From Gammaproteobacteria bacterium (lineage in GTDB: Bacteria; Pseudomonadota; Gammaproteobacteria; JACCXJ01): a stretch of 36,969 bases of DNA. The notes below the pieces were generated by a model. The model did no database searches. It had not been told where the DNA came from and worked only from the letters and a program-made list of their open reading frames with translations. The stretch is from contig JACCXJ010000336.1 of the NCBI GenBank assembly GCA_013697045.1, positions 1 to 36,969 on the forward strand, given 5' to 3'. Positions 16,243 to 24,633 of this stretch are shown piece after piece. The translations under genes were made by a program, and so were the position numbers. Positions within the stretch are counted from its first letter, which is position 1. Every line of letters begins with the position of its first letter.

Positions 16243-16628
16243 AACGGGCACCAGCAGGAGTGCATCGGCTACTCGCCGCGCTACACGGTCTGGGTATGGG
16301 TAGGCAACTTCAGCGGCGATCCCATGCACGAGGTCTCCCGGGTCACGGGGGCGGCCCCGGTGTGGCCCGAGGTCATGGACCATCTGCATCCGGGCGCATC
16401 GCCCTGGACCCGGATATTCCGCCGAACGCCAGCGCCTGTTCCTCAGGGCCGAACCCGCGCTACCAGGGCTCGCCCGATAGATCGATCGAGTGCCCCTCAC
16501 ATCTACAGTGGACACACCGCCAGCAGCGGGCTGGCCGCCGGTGCTCGGCCGGCATCATCTCACGCTCCTCGATCGGAACGGCCGGTATAGTGGACAGCGT
16601 GGTCTTCGAGGTGCGCGGGCGGCGCTGA
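16243..16628 (+). pseudogene. pbpC: pbpC 3' remnant, copy 2
   Basis: Begins slightly further upstream than copy 1 (NGHQQECIGYSPRYTVW, the transpeptidase beta-strand region), continues VGNFSGDPMHEVS and GAAPVWPEVMDHLH, then jumps across an internal deletion of ~172 bp relative to copy 1 directly into the BiPBP_C part (LDPDIPPNASACSSG in shifted frame). It needs several frameshifts and ends at the same FEVRGRR-stop as copy 1. Non-functional. It sits ~90 bp before capD, the same spacing as in copy 1. Confidence 0.65.
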
Positions 16629-16779
16629 CACGCCGCGCGAGGCACACCGATGTACGCCGCGAGCGGACTTGGGTTATCCTTACATCAATGTCACGACGTG
16701 AGCGACCGGGAGGGGCCTGTGGCGAAGGGGTCTTTGATCAGGGGGGTGCGAGGCCGCTACGCCGCATTCACCCATGACC
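16306..16779 (+). repeat. Direct repeat, copy 2 (pbpC 3' end through capD 5' end)
   Basis: Partner of 12544-13202. The two copies diverge by point changes and a ~172-bp deletion (between 16389 and 16395) and separate at CATGACC (16773-16779), inside codon ~20 of capD. Because copy 2 runs into the intact capD gene, it is probably the right-hand parental arrangement. Confidence 0.75.
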
Positions 16780-18617
16780 TCGTCATGGTACCGGTGGCGT
16801 GGCTCGGGGCCTTGTGGCTGCGCTTCAATCTGGGAGACATCCCGGACGTCTATCTCTACCACGCCCTGCTCGACCTCGGCACGATCGTGCCCATCCAGGT
16901 CGCGGTGTTCTGGTGCTTCGGGCTGTATCGGGGGGTGTGGCACTTCGCCTCGCTGCCCGATCTGGTGCGCATCGCCAAGGCCGTGCTCACCGGGTCCGTG
17001 GCCGTGGCCCTGGTGCTGTTCATGACCACCCGCCTGGAGTGGGTGCCGCGCTCGGTCATCCCGGTCTACCTCATCCTCCTCATCGGGCTTTTGGGCGGAC
17101 CCCGGCTGCTGTACCGCTGGGCCAAGGACAGCTATCTGAAACCCCAAGCCGGCCACGGGGTCCTCATCATCGGTGCCGGGCGCGCCGGCGAGATGCTGCT
17201 GCGCGACCTGTTCCACGACCCGGAGCACCGCTACCATCCCGTCGGCTTCCTCGACGACGACCCGTCCAAGACCGGCCGCGAGATCCACGGCGTGCGGGTG
17301 CTGGGGCCTTGCGAGGCGCTGCCACAGGTGGTGGAAAGCCGGGGGATCGAGATGGTGATGATCGCCATCCCCTCGGCCAGCGGGCGAGACATGAAACGCA
17401 TCGTCGCCCTAGCGGACACCTCCGGAGTACCGGTGTGGACGCTCCCCGGCATTCATGATCTGATCTCGGGGCGCGTCGGGATCCAGGAACTGCGCGAGGT
17501 CTCGATTGACGATCTGCTCGGCCGCCAGCCCGTGTCCCTCGACTGGCAGGCGATCAGCGCAGGGCTTGCCGAACGCGTGGTCCTGGTGACGGGTGGGGCG
17601 GGGTCCATCGGCTCGGAGCTGTGCCGCCAGCTCGCGCGCATCGGGCCGCGCGCGCTGGTCGTCTTGGAGCGCTCGGAGTTCAGCATTTACCGGCTCGAGT
17701 TGGAGTTCCGCGCTAGCTTTCCACAAGTACCGATCAGCTTTCATTTGTGTGACATCGGCGACGCCGCGGCGGTCAGACACTTTATGACCCGCCACCGGCC
17801 GCAGATAGTGTTCCACGCCGCGGCCTACAAGCACCTCCCCATGCTGGAGGGACAGGTGCGCGAGGCGGTGCAGAACAACATCCTCGGTACCCAGGTGGTG
17901 GCCGAGGCCGCCGCGGCCGCCGGGGTCGGCCAGTTCGTCCTCATCTCGACCGACAAGGCGGTCAACCCGCAGAGCATCATGGGGGCGAGCAAACGCGCTG
18001 CCGAGGTGTTCTGCCAGAACCTCGACAAACGCACCCGCACCCGGTTCATCACGGTACGTTTCGGCAACGTCCTGGGCTCGGCCGGGAGCGTCGTGCCGCT
18101 GTTCCAGGAGCAGATCGCCATGGGCGGGCCGGTGACCGTGACCCACCCCGAGGTATCGCGCTACTTCATGACCATCCCCGAGGCCTGCCAGTTGATCCTA
18201 CAGGCCGCGGTCATGGGCCAGGGCGGGGAGATCTTCGTCCTCGAGATGGGCGAGCCCGTCAAGATCCGCGAGCTGGCGGAACAGATGATCCGCCTGGCCG
18301 GCAAGGTGCCCGATGAGGACATCGAGGTCGCCTATACCGGATTACGCCCTGGGGAGAAACTGGTCGAGGAGCTGTTCCACGAGAAAGAGACCCTGGCCTC
18401 GACCGGGCACCGCCAGATCCTGCTCGCCTGCCACCGCCACGAGGACTGGAGCCGCCTCAAGGGACGGCTCCGGGAGCTGGCTGTGGCCGTCGCCGACTAC
18501 GACGAAGAGGCACTCCACACCCTATTGAGGGATCTGGTGCCCGAGTACGCATGCGGCCCAGACGGTTCGCAACGGGCGCAGGTCATCCCACTGATCCCGC
18601 GTATCGGAGGGACCTAG
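16719..18617 (+). CDS. Membrane-anchored nucleotide-sugar 4,6-dehydratase/epimerase (CapD/WbpM/PglF type)
   Basis: About 632 aa. Four N-terminal membrane helices (roughly residues 15-110) lead into a CoA-binding-like Rossmann region (HGVLIIGAGRAGEMLLRDLF) and then the NAD(P)-dependent SDR domain starting VVLVTGGAGSIGSELCRQ. The active-site pair is the M-x3-K form (SIMGASKRAAE) in place of Y-x3-K, as in UDP-GlcNAc C6 dehydratases WbpM and PglF. Such enzymes make UDP-4-keto-6-deoxy-hexosamine for capsule, O-antigen or glycan synthesis. GTG 16719 behind GGGAGGGG is preferred; the frame is open further upstream to 16650. No other polysaccharide genes are in the window. Confidence 0.9.
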   Translation: MAKGSLIRGVRGRYAAFTHDLVMVPVAWLGALWLRFNLGDIPDVYLYHALLDLGTIVPIQVAVFWCFGLYRGVWHFASLPDLVRIAKAVLTGSVAVALVLFMTTRLEWVPRSVIPVYLILLIGLLGGPRLLYRWAKDSYLKPQAGHGVLIIGAGRAGEMLLRDLFHDPEHRYHPVGFLDDDPSKTGREIHGVRVLGPCEALPQVVESRGIEMVMIAIPSASGRDMKRIVALADTSGVPVWTLPGIHDLISGRVGIQELREVSIDDLLGRQPVSLDWQAISAGLAERVVLVTGGAGSIGSELCRQLARIGPRALVVLERSEFSIYRLELEFRASFPQVPISFHLCDIGDAAAVRHFMTRHRPQIVFHAAAYKHLPMLEGQVREAVQNNILGTQVVAEAAAAAGVGQFVLISTDKAVNPQSIMGASKRAAEVFCQNLDKRTRTRFITVRFGNVLGSAGSVVPLFQEQIAMGGPVTVTHPEVSRYFMTIPEACQLILQAAVMGQGGEIFVLEMGEPVKIRELAEQMIRLAGKVPDEDIEVAYTGLRPGEKLVEELFHEKETLASTGHRQILLACHRHEDWSRLKGRLRELAVAVADYDEEALHTLLRDLVPEYACGPDGSQRAQVIPLIPRIGGT

Positions 18618-18872
18618 CTAGGCGCGGCGCGCGGCGGTCCGGCCGCAGCGCCGGCACTCGAGCTTCTCGATCGCATCGGACCCGCCGAACCCGAAGGTCA
18701 CTTCCACGACGCGGAAGTCGTGCAGACCGACGAGGCAAGCGATCTGCCCCAGTCTCTTGAGCAACCTGTCCAACACCTTCACCACCCCCGCCGGCCGCAG
18801 GCAACCGGCCCAACAAGTATGACCGAACTCGCCCAAAAGGACAGCACTGCGGGTGCACAAGATACCGCGCAT
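18618..18872 (-). CDS. Small hypothetical protein with a C-terminal zinc-ribbon-like motif
   Basis: An 84-codon frame whose last half reads ACLVGLHDFRVVEVTFGFGG and then LECRRCGRTAARRA. The two Cys of CRRC plus upstream Cys could form part of a zinc ribbon. The N-terminal half overlaps the end of the decayed nhaD gene, so the real start may be internal. Ends at the stop of capD with no gap. Family unknown. Confidence 0.35.
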   Translation of the reverse strand: MRGILCTRSAVLLGEFGHTCWAGCLRPAGVVKVLDRLLKRLGQIACLVGLHDFRVVEVTFGFGGSDAIEKLECRRCGRTAARRA

Positions 18873-19654
18873 TGATCAGGAGATGGGCGACGACGCCCGC
18901 CGCCTCACCGAGGGCGATGGGCCAGCCCCACTTCACTCGAGAGGTTGTGAAAAAACCGTCGCGAGCGAAGGAAAGGAAGGTCGCGTTCCGCCGGAGCGCA
19001 GGACCGTTTCGCCGGGAGCGCGAGCCCGCAAGGGCGAATCTCAGGGACGAGACGAGCAACCGCAGTGTATGTTGAAATACATGAGGATTCCGAGCACCGC
19101 CGGGAAGCCAGGGCCAGGGAGTGGCCCTGCTTGCGCGCCGAGGATGCAGCGCGAGATGCCGAGCGCAGTAGGTTTTTTCAACCTCTGAGGTGCGCCATGA
19201 AGGTGTAGACATCCGGCACCTGCCCCCTCACCGCGACGCCTGCGGCCGAACCGATGGCGATCCTCCCACCCCGGCCGCCAAGGTGAGCAGGATCCACTGG
19301 CGGTGTCCATCGCGGTGTTGACCACCGCGAACATCAGCGGGATGTTGTCGTCGATGACGGCCGACAGGACCCCGATGGCGATGTTCGCGGGGGTGGACCG
19401 ACCCCCCGCGTGCATCGCCTCGGAGGCCAGGGTCAGGTAACCGATGGGCCTGAGCCGCCCATGCACAGGGTGATGCCGTAGAAGAATAGCAGGGTGTCCC
19501 GCTCCCCGACGTCCGCCGTCGCGCTCTCTCCCGCGGGTCCCGCCAACACGCGTCGCGGGGACCGCAACGCGCCGCCACCGACCGCCTCCCGCTTGGCGCG
19601 GTAGGGAGGGCCCAAGCACTCGGCACGCTTTCTCAGGGCATACTCCGCACCCAC
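18850..19654 (-). pseudogene. nhaD: NhaD-type Na+/H+ antiporter, decayed and interrupted
   Basis: On the reverse strand, pieces in different frames follow NhaD order: DTLLFFYGITLCMGG, then GYLTLASEAMHAGG, TPANIAIGVLSAVIDDNIPL with MFAVVNTAMD, LLTLAAGVGGS, and VPDVYTFMAHLR. The chain is then broken by a 247-bp inverted-repeat element (18940-19186), and resumes directly after it with VKWGWPIALGEAAGVVAHLL and INARYL, the usual last helix. Multiple frameshifts and loss of the N-terminal helices make it non-functional. The functional gene would be an inner-membrane sodium/proton exchanger. Confidence 0.65.
18940..19186. mobile_element. MITE-like inverted-repeat element inside nhaD remnant
   Basis: AGAGGTTGTGAAAAAACC (18940-18957) is matched in inverted orientation by GGTTTTTTCAACCTCT (19171-19186), differing by one 2-nt gap. 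The 247 bp between have no protein-like frame. The nhaD reading HLR / VKWGW is continuous if this block is removed, showing it inserted there. The GTGAAAAAA part recurs after prs (near 2992), hinting at a family. Confidence 0.55.
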
Positions 19655-19699
19655 TCGTCGGGGATGCCCCCCGCGAGAGGGGGCTTGCCACGGGACGCT

Positions 19700-20135
19700 G
19701 GAGAGGTACTAATTAGCTAGCCTACAAGCGAAGCGCGTCGGATAGAAGAGAGATCTATCCTTCGGTTGCGACGTCCTTTGCCGACTCCCGAGGCGTATAA
19801 TGGTAGCTTCCTGCATCGGTTGTTGATCCCGAAGGCCTCCGTGAACATGATTCACGCATTAAAATGCACGGTGTCCTTTAGGGACAGATTGTAAATATGT
19901 CACAAAATGTTTGTGCGAAAAGTCACTGAACAAGCGAAGGTGCATTTCGTATCGTTCGCGTTGTAGAGGCGAATCTGGCGCTCAACTTGGACGCCAAAAA
20001 GCGGCGCGCCGATTACCTTTGGCGATAGCGACAAACGCGCCGCCTGAAAGCACCCGATAGAGGGCAGCGCCGTGCCATGCATGAAACGACGGAAGAAGAA
20101 ACGGTTACACAGCAACACGGAACAGGAGAGATTCT
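19700..20135. other. ~430-bp upstream region of the RTX gene
   Basis: No convincing gene. A TATAAT hexamer lies at 19796-19801, but the sequence 17 bp upstream (GTCCTT) is a poor -35, so promoter status is uncertain. AT content rises around 19855-19930. The stretch ends in the RTX gene's ribosome-binding site AACAGGAGAG at 20120-20129. Confidence 0.3.
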
Positions 20136-22694
20136 ATGTCCCACAATGCCCGTGAGCAGTTACCCAGTCCACAATCTTCGGGCAAACCAAGCGGCGCCAC
20201 GCGTGACGCGCGAATGCGCTGGGCCACAGCCACTGGCGCCGCGATCCTGACCCTCGGCCTTACCCCTGCGGCGCAGGCGGCCGAGGGAGCCCTCGATCCC
20301 ACTTTCGGTGTCACCAGCACCAGCCCACTGGCATGCAAGGTAGAAGGTGGAATTGGAATAATGACCTGTGACTTTGCCGACCTGCGTGATGCGTTTTTCG
20401 GGGGGATGATACTGCCCGATGGCCGGATTTTGGGCGGAGGTGTCGTTACGGTTATACGAAACGATACGGTGGACACGGATCTTGCGGTTGCGCGGTTCAA
20501 CGGCGTCGACGGCCGCCTCGACACTGCTTTTGGGGTCGGTGGGCCCGATGGGCGCAATGGGATCGAGACGACGGACGTCCCTACTTCAGTGGATGAGGTC
20601 AGAGACCTGGCCCTGCAAGACGACGACGGTCAAAAGAAGATCGTGGTGGTGGGAAGGGGGCCCGTCGGGCAGTCACGGACGTTTGCAGTGGCGCGCTACA
20701 CGGAGGACGGAAAGCTCGACGCCGGGTTTGCCGACCAGGGGATAGCGACAGCGTCGTTCCCGGCTGGTATCCCGGCTGGTGGGGAGAATCCAGCTTCCGC
20801 CGTCGCCGTCCAGCCTGCAGACCAAAAGATCGTGGTAGGGTTCAGGTCGGCGTTGGGCAATTCTTCCGGTGTCCGTGACTTCGTCCTGGCCCGCTTTACA
20901 CCCGATGGACAACTCGACCCCGAATTCGATGGGGACGGCTTCGTCGTAACGGACTTCCCCGACAACCAACTCGAACGGGTAGAGGCCGTGCTCGTACAGC
21001 CGGACGGCAAGATCGTGGCGGGCGGACGGGCAGGTCCTACAGATACCGCCCTCGCGGATCGGATCGACTTCGCGCTCGTGCGGTATAACCCGGACGGCAG
21101 TCTGGATAACGGCTTCGGCACCAATGGAAGGGTGAGGACAGATTTCGGGTTGCGAAGAATCGAGGGAGTAGTGGACCTCGTGCTCCAACCCGATGATAAG
21201 ATCGTCGCGGGAGGTACATCGGGGCTTAGTGACGTCGCCGCCGCGTTTGCTCTTGCGCGCTATGATAGCAACGGGGGGCTGGACCACAGCTTCGGTATCG
21301 ACGGCATCAGGACGACGGGTCTTCCGGGCCAGCTCGCCAATATGACTGCGTTGATCTTGCAGCCGGGCGGTAAGCTAGTGGCAGTAGGAGAAGGGCGGGC
21401 GCGGGCGGGCAATGACCCAAGCGATTTCGTGGTAGTCCGTTACCAGCCCAACGGGCGTGAGGACACCACCTTCGGTGACGATGTGATAGACGACCTTGGA
21501 AACCCGGGCGACGAAGGAGTACCGGATGGATTCAAAGTGACGCACTTCGGACCCCCGAATTCAACTTCGACCTGGCAGGGCGTGGCGATTGATCCGCAAG
21601 GGGACATCGTGACGGTCGGGCATCAGAGGCCTGACAGCGGAGACCGCGACGGCCCTGATTTCGCCTTGGGGCGCTACAAAGCCTCCGTCATCCCACCGAA
21701 TTTGACCTGCCAGGGCCGGACACCGACGGTGATCGGCACGCCGGGCGACGACATCCTGGTCGGCACGCCCGGCGGCGATGTCATCCATGGCCTTGAGGGC
21801 AATGACACCATCATCGCCCAGGGCGGGGACGACATCATCTGCGGCGGCACGGGCGACGACCTCGTCTTCGGCGGGCCGGGCGGCGATGCGATCGAGGGCG
21901 GCGACGGCATCGATCAGCTGGTCGGTGACGAGCCGTTCGCGGGTGCCGAGGGCGCCGATACGCTCCGGGGTGGCGAGGGCGATGACAGGCTATTTGGTTT
22001 CGGTGGAGACGATGTACTTGAGGGCGACGCCGGTGCGGATGAGCTGATCGGTGGATCCGGTGACGACGGGCTGAACGGCGGCCTGGGCGATGATCGGGTC
22101 TTTGGCGAGGAGGGCGGCGATACCCTGGCCGGCGACGCCGGTAACGACACGCTGATCGGTGACGAACTATCCGCGGGCACCGGGGGCCCCGATGTGCTTC
22201 GCGGTGGCGAGGGCGATGATAGGCTGTTCGGTGCCGCTGGAGATGACCAACTTTTCGGTGACGCCGGCGGGGACGAGCTGGACGGAGGTCCCGGGAACGA
22301 CGAGTTGGACGGGGGCCCCGGCGACGACGGTAGATTATTTGGCGGTAGCGGCAACGACACGATACGGGGCGGCCCCGGTCGCTTCAAGGATAAACTGGCC
22401 GGTGACGCCGGCCGGGATGTACTGCGCGGTGGTCCGGGCGATGACCGCCTGTTCGGGGGCCCCGGCCGTGATAAGCTGTTCGGCGAAGCCGGCAATGACC
22501 AAATCGATGGACAAGGAGGTTCGGACAGCGGCGTTGGCGGGTCTGGCCGGCGGGACCAGTGCTTCTCGTTGGCCCCGAGGGGAGGCTGTGAAAACATAGA
22601 CGTGGGTTCGCCCGCGACCCGGCCGCCGCTCCCGGTGACCCCGGGCTCCTCGCCCGTGCCGCCTGTGTGCAATTTCCCCCAGTGCGGTGCTTGA
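20136..22694 (+). CDS. Secreted delta-60-repeat / RTX calcium-binding protein
   Basis: 852 aa. A signal-like segment (TGAAILTLGLTPAAQAA, about residues 32-48) follows a long hydrophilic N-region. Residues ~50-515 carry about eight delta-60 repeats, each with a LDxxFGxxG unit and an AVxxQPDGKIVxxG unit (for example AVLVQPDGKIVAGG and LVRYNPDGSLDNGFG), predicted to form a beta-propeller-like fold. Residues ~530-810 are RTX nonapeptides (GGxGxDxLx), which bind Ca2+ and fold outside the cell. The tail is Pro-rich with two Cys. RTX proteins are usually exported by type I secretion; no ABC/HlyD/TolC genes are nearby. A surface or extracellular role is inferred. Confidence 0.85.
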   Translation: MSHNAREQLPSPQSSGKPSGATRDARMRWATATGAAILTLGLTPAAQAAEGALDPTFGVTSTSPLACKVEGGIGIMTCDFADLRDAFFGGMILPDGRILGGGVVTVIRNDTVDTDLAVARFNGVDGRLDTAFGVGGPDGRNGIETTDVPTSVDEVRDLALQDDDGQKKIVVVGRGPVGQSRTFAVARYTEDGKLDAGFADQGIATASFPAGIPAGGENPASAVAVQPADQKIVVGFRSALGNSSGVRDFVLARFTPDGQLDPEFDGDGFVVTDFPDNQLERVEAVLVQPDGKIVAGGRAGPTDTALADRIDFALVRYNPDGSLDNGFGTNGRVRTDFGLRRIEGVVDLVLQPDDKIVAGGTSGLSDVAAAFALARYDSNGGLDHSFGIDGIRTTGLPGQLANMTALILQPGGKLVAVGEGRARAGNDPSDFVVVRYQPNGREDTTFGDDVIDDLGNPGDEGVPDGFKVTHFGPPNSTSTWQGVAIDPQGDIVTVGHQRPDSGDRDGPDFALGRYKASVIPPNLTCQGRTPTVIGTPGDDILVGTPGGDVIHGLEGNDTIIAQGGDDIICGGTGDDLVFGGPGGDAIEGGDGIDQLVGDEPFAGAEGADTLRGGEGDDRLFGFGGDDVLEGDAGADELIGGSGDDGLNGGLGDDRVFGEEGGDTLAGDAGNDTLIGDELSAGTGGPDVLRGGEGDDRLFGAAGDDQLFGDAGGDELDGGPGNDELDGGPGDDGRLFGGSGNDTIRGGPGRFKDKLAGDAGRDVLRGGPGDDRLFGGPGRDKLFGEAGNDQIDGQGGSDSGVGGSGRRDQCFSLAPRGGCENIDVGSPATRPPLPVTPGSSPVPPVCNFPQCGA

Positions 22695-22753
22695 CGTCAC
22701 CTAGGCCCACGCTGGGACCGAGCGTCGGCAAGTCTCAATAAGCCCTGGACAAC

Positions 22754-22777
22754 CCCCTCTCGCCCGAGCGAGAGGGG
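22754..22777 (+). terminator. Hairpin after the RTX gene
   Basis: CCCCTCTCG (22754-22762) pairs perfectly with CGAGAGGGG (22769-22777) around a 6-nt loop, 60 bp past the stop codon. There is no T-run after it, so it is a weak candidate for an intrinsic terminator or simply mRNA 3'-end protection. Confidence 0.4.
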
Positions 22778-23040
22778 TAAGTTGTTCTCCAGCTGGGAAA
22801 AACGGAGCGGAACTCCGCCGCCTCGGATCCAAAAGCCGTCCCGCTGGGAACCGGCTGCACCTCGTCCCAACGTGTTGTTCTACCGGCTAACTTATGGAGG
22901 CCCGCTTGGCGACCCAAGGAAACCCCAACACCACCGGAGGGATCATGTCGGGGTTCGTAACGTGATGCTGATCTGCCGGGCGGCCGGGAGGCACATCAGG
23001 CGCCTCAGAACGGCAGCATCCCTGGAAAGTCACGGATCCC
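22778..23040. other. Intergenic stretch without a clear gene
   Basis: A forward frame from ATG 22893 reads RLATQGNPNTTGGIMSGFVT and stops; it vaguely recalls the start of a PAAR-like protein but is too short to support. Nothing else found. Confidence 0.2.
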
Positions 23041-23274
23041 CTACAAGTCCGATTGCCGCCCGTCGGTCCGTCTTGAGATTAGAGTCACCCTGGGTCGAGT
23101 AGACGTCTTGGCGATGCATACGTGGTGCCTGCATTCCGGGCAGCAATATTCCTGAGTATCCTTATGCGACCTCGGCCTCTCGAGCTCGACGAGGAATACG
23201 CAACCGCACGAGCCGCAGGTCTGGTTGATCTGGCTATTGGGGGAGAACGTGGGGACGGTTTCAGCTATCATCAT
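23041..23274 (-). CDS. Small zinc-ribbon protein
   Basis: About 77 aa from the Met pair near 23274 (the frame is open to 23325). Two Cys pairs, CGSCGC and CCPEC, spaced ~28 residues apart, form a probable zinc ribbon, followed by HHVC and a basic tail. Function unknown; such proteins often bind nucleic acid or are minor metal-binding domains. It is the next reverse gene downstream of the RRM gene. Confidence 0.5.
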   Translation of the reverse strand: MMIAETVPTFSPNSQINQTCGSCGCVFLVELERPRSHKDTQEYCCPECRHHVCIAKTSTRPRVTLISRRTDGRQSDL

Positions 23275-23374
23275 AGGCGTTTCCCCATCGCCTTTGCAGC
23301 GACAGCAACGGGGACACTTCAACATGAAGCGACGCGACGGGCAGGGAGACCGGTGGCCGTGTAGGAGTGCTCAC

Positions 23375-23686
23375 TTAGTAATTACCGCGCCACCCCCCTC
23401 CTTTACCGCCACCGCCGCGTTGCTGATACCCACCCCCCGCTTCGCGCGGTTTCGCTTCGTTGACCTTGAGATTGCGCCCATCCACCAGCGTCTTGTCGAG
23501 TGCCGTGATAGCCGCTCTCGCGCCATTATTGTCCATGGTAACGAATCCAAAGCCACGGGATTCACCGGAATACCGATCGGTGAGGAGATCGACGGTGTCG
23601 ACCTCACCATGCTGCTCGAACAGCTTGCGGATCTCCTCTTGGGTTACCCTCGGAGACAGATTTCCGACATAGATTTTCGTAGGCAT
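23375..23686 (-). CDS. RRM-domain RNA-binding protein with Gly-rich tail
   Basis: A 103-aa protein of the bacterial RRM family (also called Rbp). RNP2 is KIYVGNL at residues 4-10 and RNP1 is RGFGFVTM near 44-51, within a full beta-alpha-beta-beta-alpha-beta RRM of ~80 residues. The tail is a Gly/Arg region (GGGYQQRGGGGKGGGWRG). These proteins bind single-stranded RNA and are often cold- or stress-induced. The ATG at 23686 has a plausible AGGGAGCT site, and a small hairpin lies just upstream in the leader. Confidence 0.92.
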   Translation of the reverse strand: MPTKIYVGNLSPRVTQEEIRKLFEQHGEVDTVDLLTDRYSGESRGFGFVTMDNNGARAAITALDKTLVDGRNLKVNEAKPREAGGGYQQRGGGGKGGGWRGNY

Positions 23687-23701
23687 TGCTAATAGCTCCC
23701 T

Positions 23702-23720
23702 ATCCGCTCGAAACGCGGAT
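23702..23720 (-). promoter_or_regulatory. Hairpin in the 5' leader of the RRM gene
   Basis: ATCCGC (23702-23707) pairs with GCGGAT (23715-23720) around a 7-nt loop, a few bases upstream of the ribosome-binding site on the mRNA. It could modulate translation or be an autoregulatory site for the RNA-binding protein. Inference only. Confidence 0.3.
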
Positions 23721-23972
23721 GATCGACTAAACCTATCAATGTTTGGAGTGATCGCCGCATATATGGCGGCTCCAGCTTGGGCGCAGGGTATAGGCCGAGG
23801 ATTTCAGGTAGGGAGCGGCAACCGACGCACGCTATGTCCACGAGGTAAATCACCAGATGCCCCACTCACGCCTTAGCGTATAGTAGCACGTTACGAACAC
23901 TTGTTCCAGCGACTGCGCGTGCTCCAGTAGGCGTGGATCGTGCCCCCGGCAGGATCGATCCCGCGGGAGTGC

Positions 23973-24602
23973 TTACGGTGCCTGGGTGGCCGGTGGGCCT
24001 TTGGCGGCTGCCGGCTCATTGGTGAGCGCCGTTGCGCTCTCGATGACGATGGGGGTGACCGGTACGTCTTGGTGAGGGCCACGGCTCTTGGTGGGCACCT
24101 TCCGGATCTGGTCGACCACGTCTATGCCCTCGACGACCTCGCCGAAGACGCAGTAGCCGAAGCCGCTCTGCGTGGGCGCGGTGTGATCGAGGGAGGCGTT
24201 GTCCGCGACATTGATGAAGAACTGCGCGGTGGCCGAGTGGGGATCGCCGGTGCGGGCCATGGCGAGCGTGCCGCGGGTGTTCTTCACGCCGTTGCCGGCC
24301 TCGTTCTCGATCGCGGCATGGGTCGGCTTCAGCGCGAAATCGGCTGTGAAACCCCCGCCTTGGATCATGAAACCGTCGATGACCCGATGAAAGATCGTAC
24401 CGGCGTAGAAACTGTCGTTGACGTATTGCAGGAAGTTGGCGACGGTCTTGGGCGACTTGTCGGGATACAGCGCGATCACGATGTCACCCATGCTGGTCTT
24501 GAGCTGCACACGCGGCGGCGTGTCGGCGATCGCCGGGGACGTCCCCATGCCGATGCCGAGCCCGACCAACGCCGCTCGATAGCACTTGCTGATGAGATTC
24601 AT
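23973..24602 (-). CDS. ppiA: Periplasmic peptidyl-prolyl cis-trans isomerase, cyclophilin type
   Basis: 209 aa with a signal peptide ([20 protein letters not shown], likely cut after TSPAIA). The cyclophilin core includes [35 protein letters not shown] with the catalytic Arg, and [28 protein letters not shown] replaces the eukaryotic Trp region. It speeds prolyl isomerisation in periplasmic folding. A ~20-residue Ala/Pro-rich tail follows the core. ATG 24602 is preceded by GAGAGGT. The gene lies 31 bp downstream of the HMG-CoA lyase gene on the same strand. Confidence 0.92.
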   Translation of the reverse strand: MNLISKCYRAALVGLGIGMGTSPAIADTPPRVQLKTSMGDIVIALYPDKSPKTVANFLQYVNDSFYAGTIFHRVIDGFMIQGGGFTADFALKPTHAAIENEAGNGVKNTRGTLAMARTGDPHSATAQFFINVADNASLDHTAPTQSGFGYCVFGEVVEGIDVVDQIRKVPTKSRGPHQDVPVTPIVIESATALTNEPAAAKGPPATQAP

Positions 24603-24633
24603 TGCGCGACCTCTCGTGATGACGGGAGATACT

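Noticed and set aside
21730-22560. Regularly spaced short repeats, considered as a CRISPR array
   Set aside because: They are in-frame coding repeats of the RTX nonapeptide GGxGxDxLx with imperfect copies; there are no unique spacers of constant length.
22893-22964. Short forward frame resembling the start of a PAAR protein
   Set aside because: Only 23 codons and no conserved continuation; could be chance.
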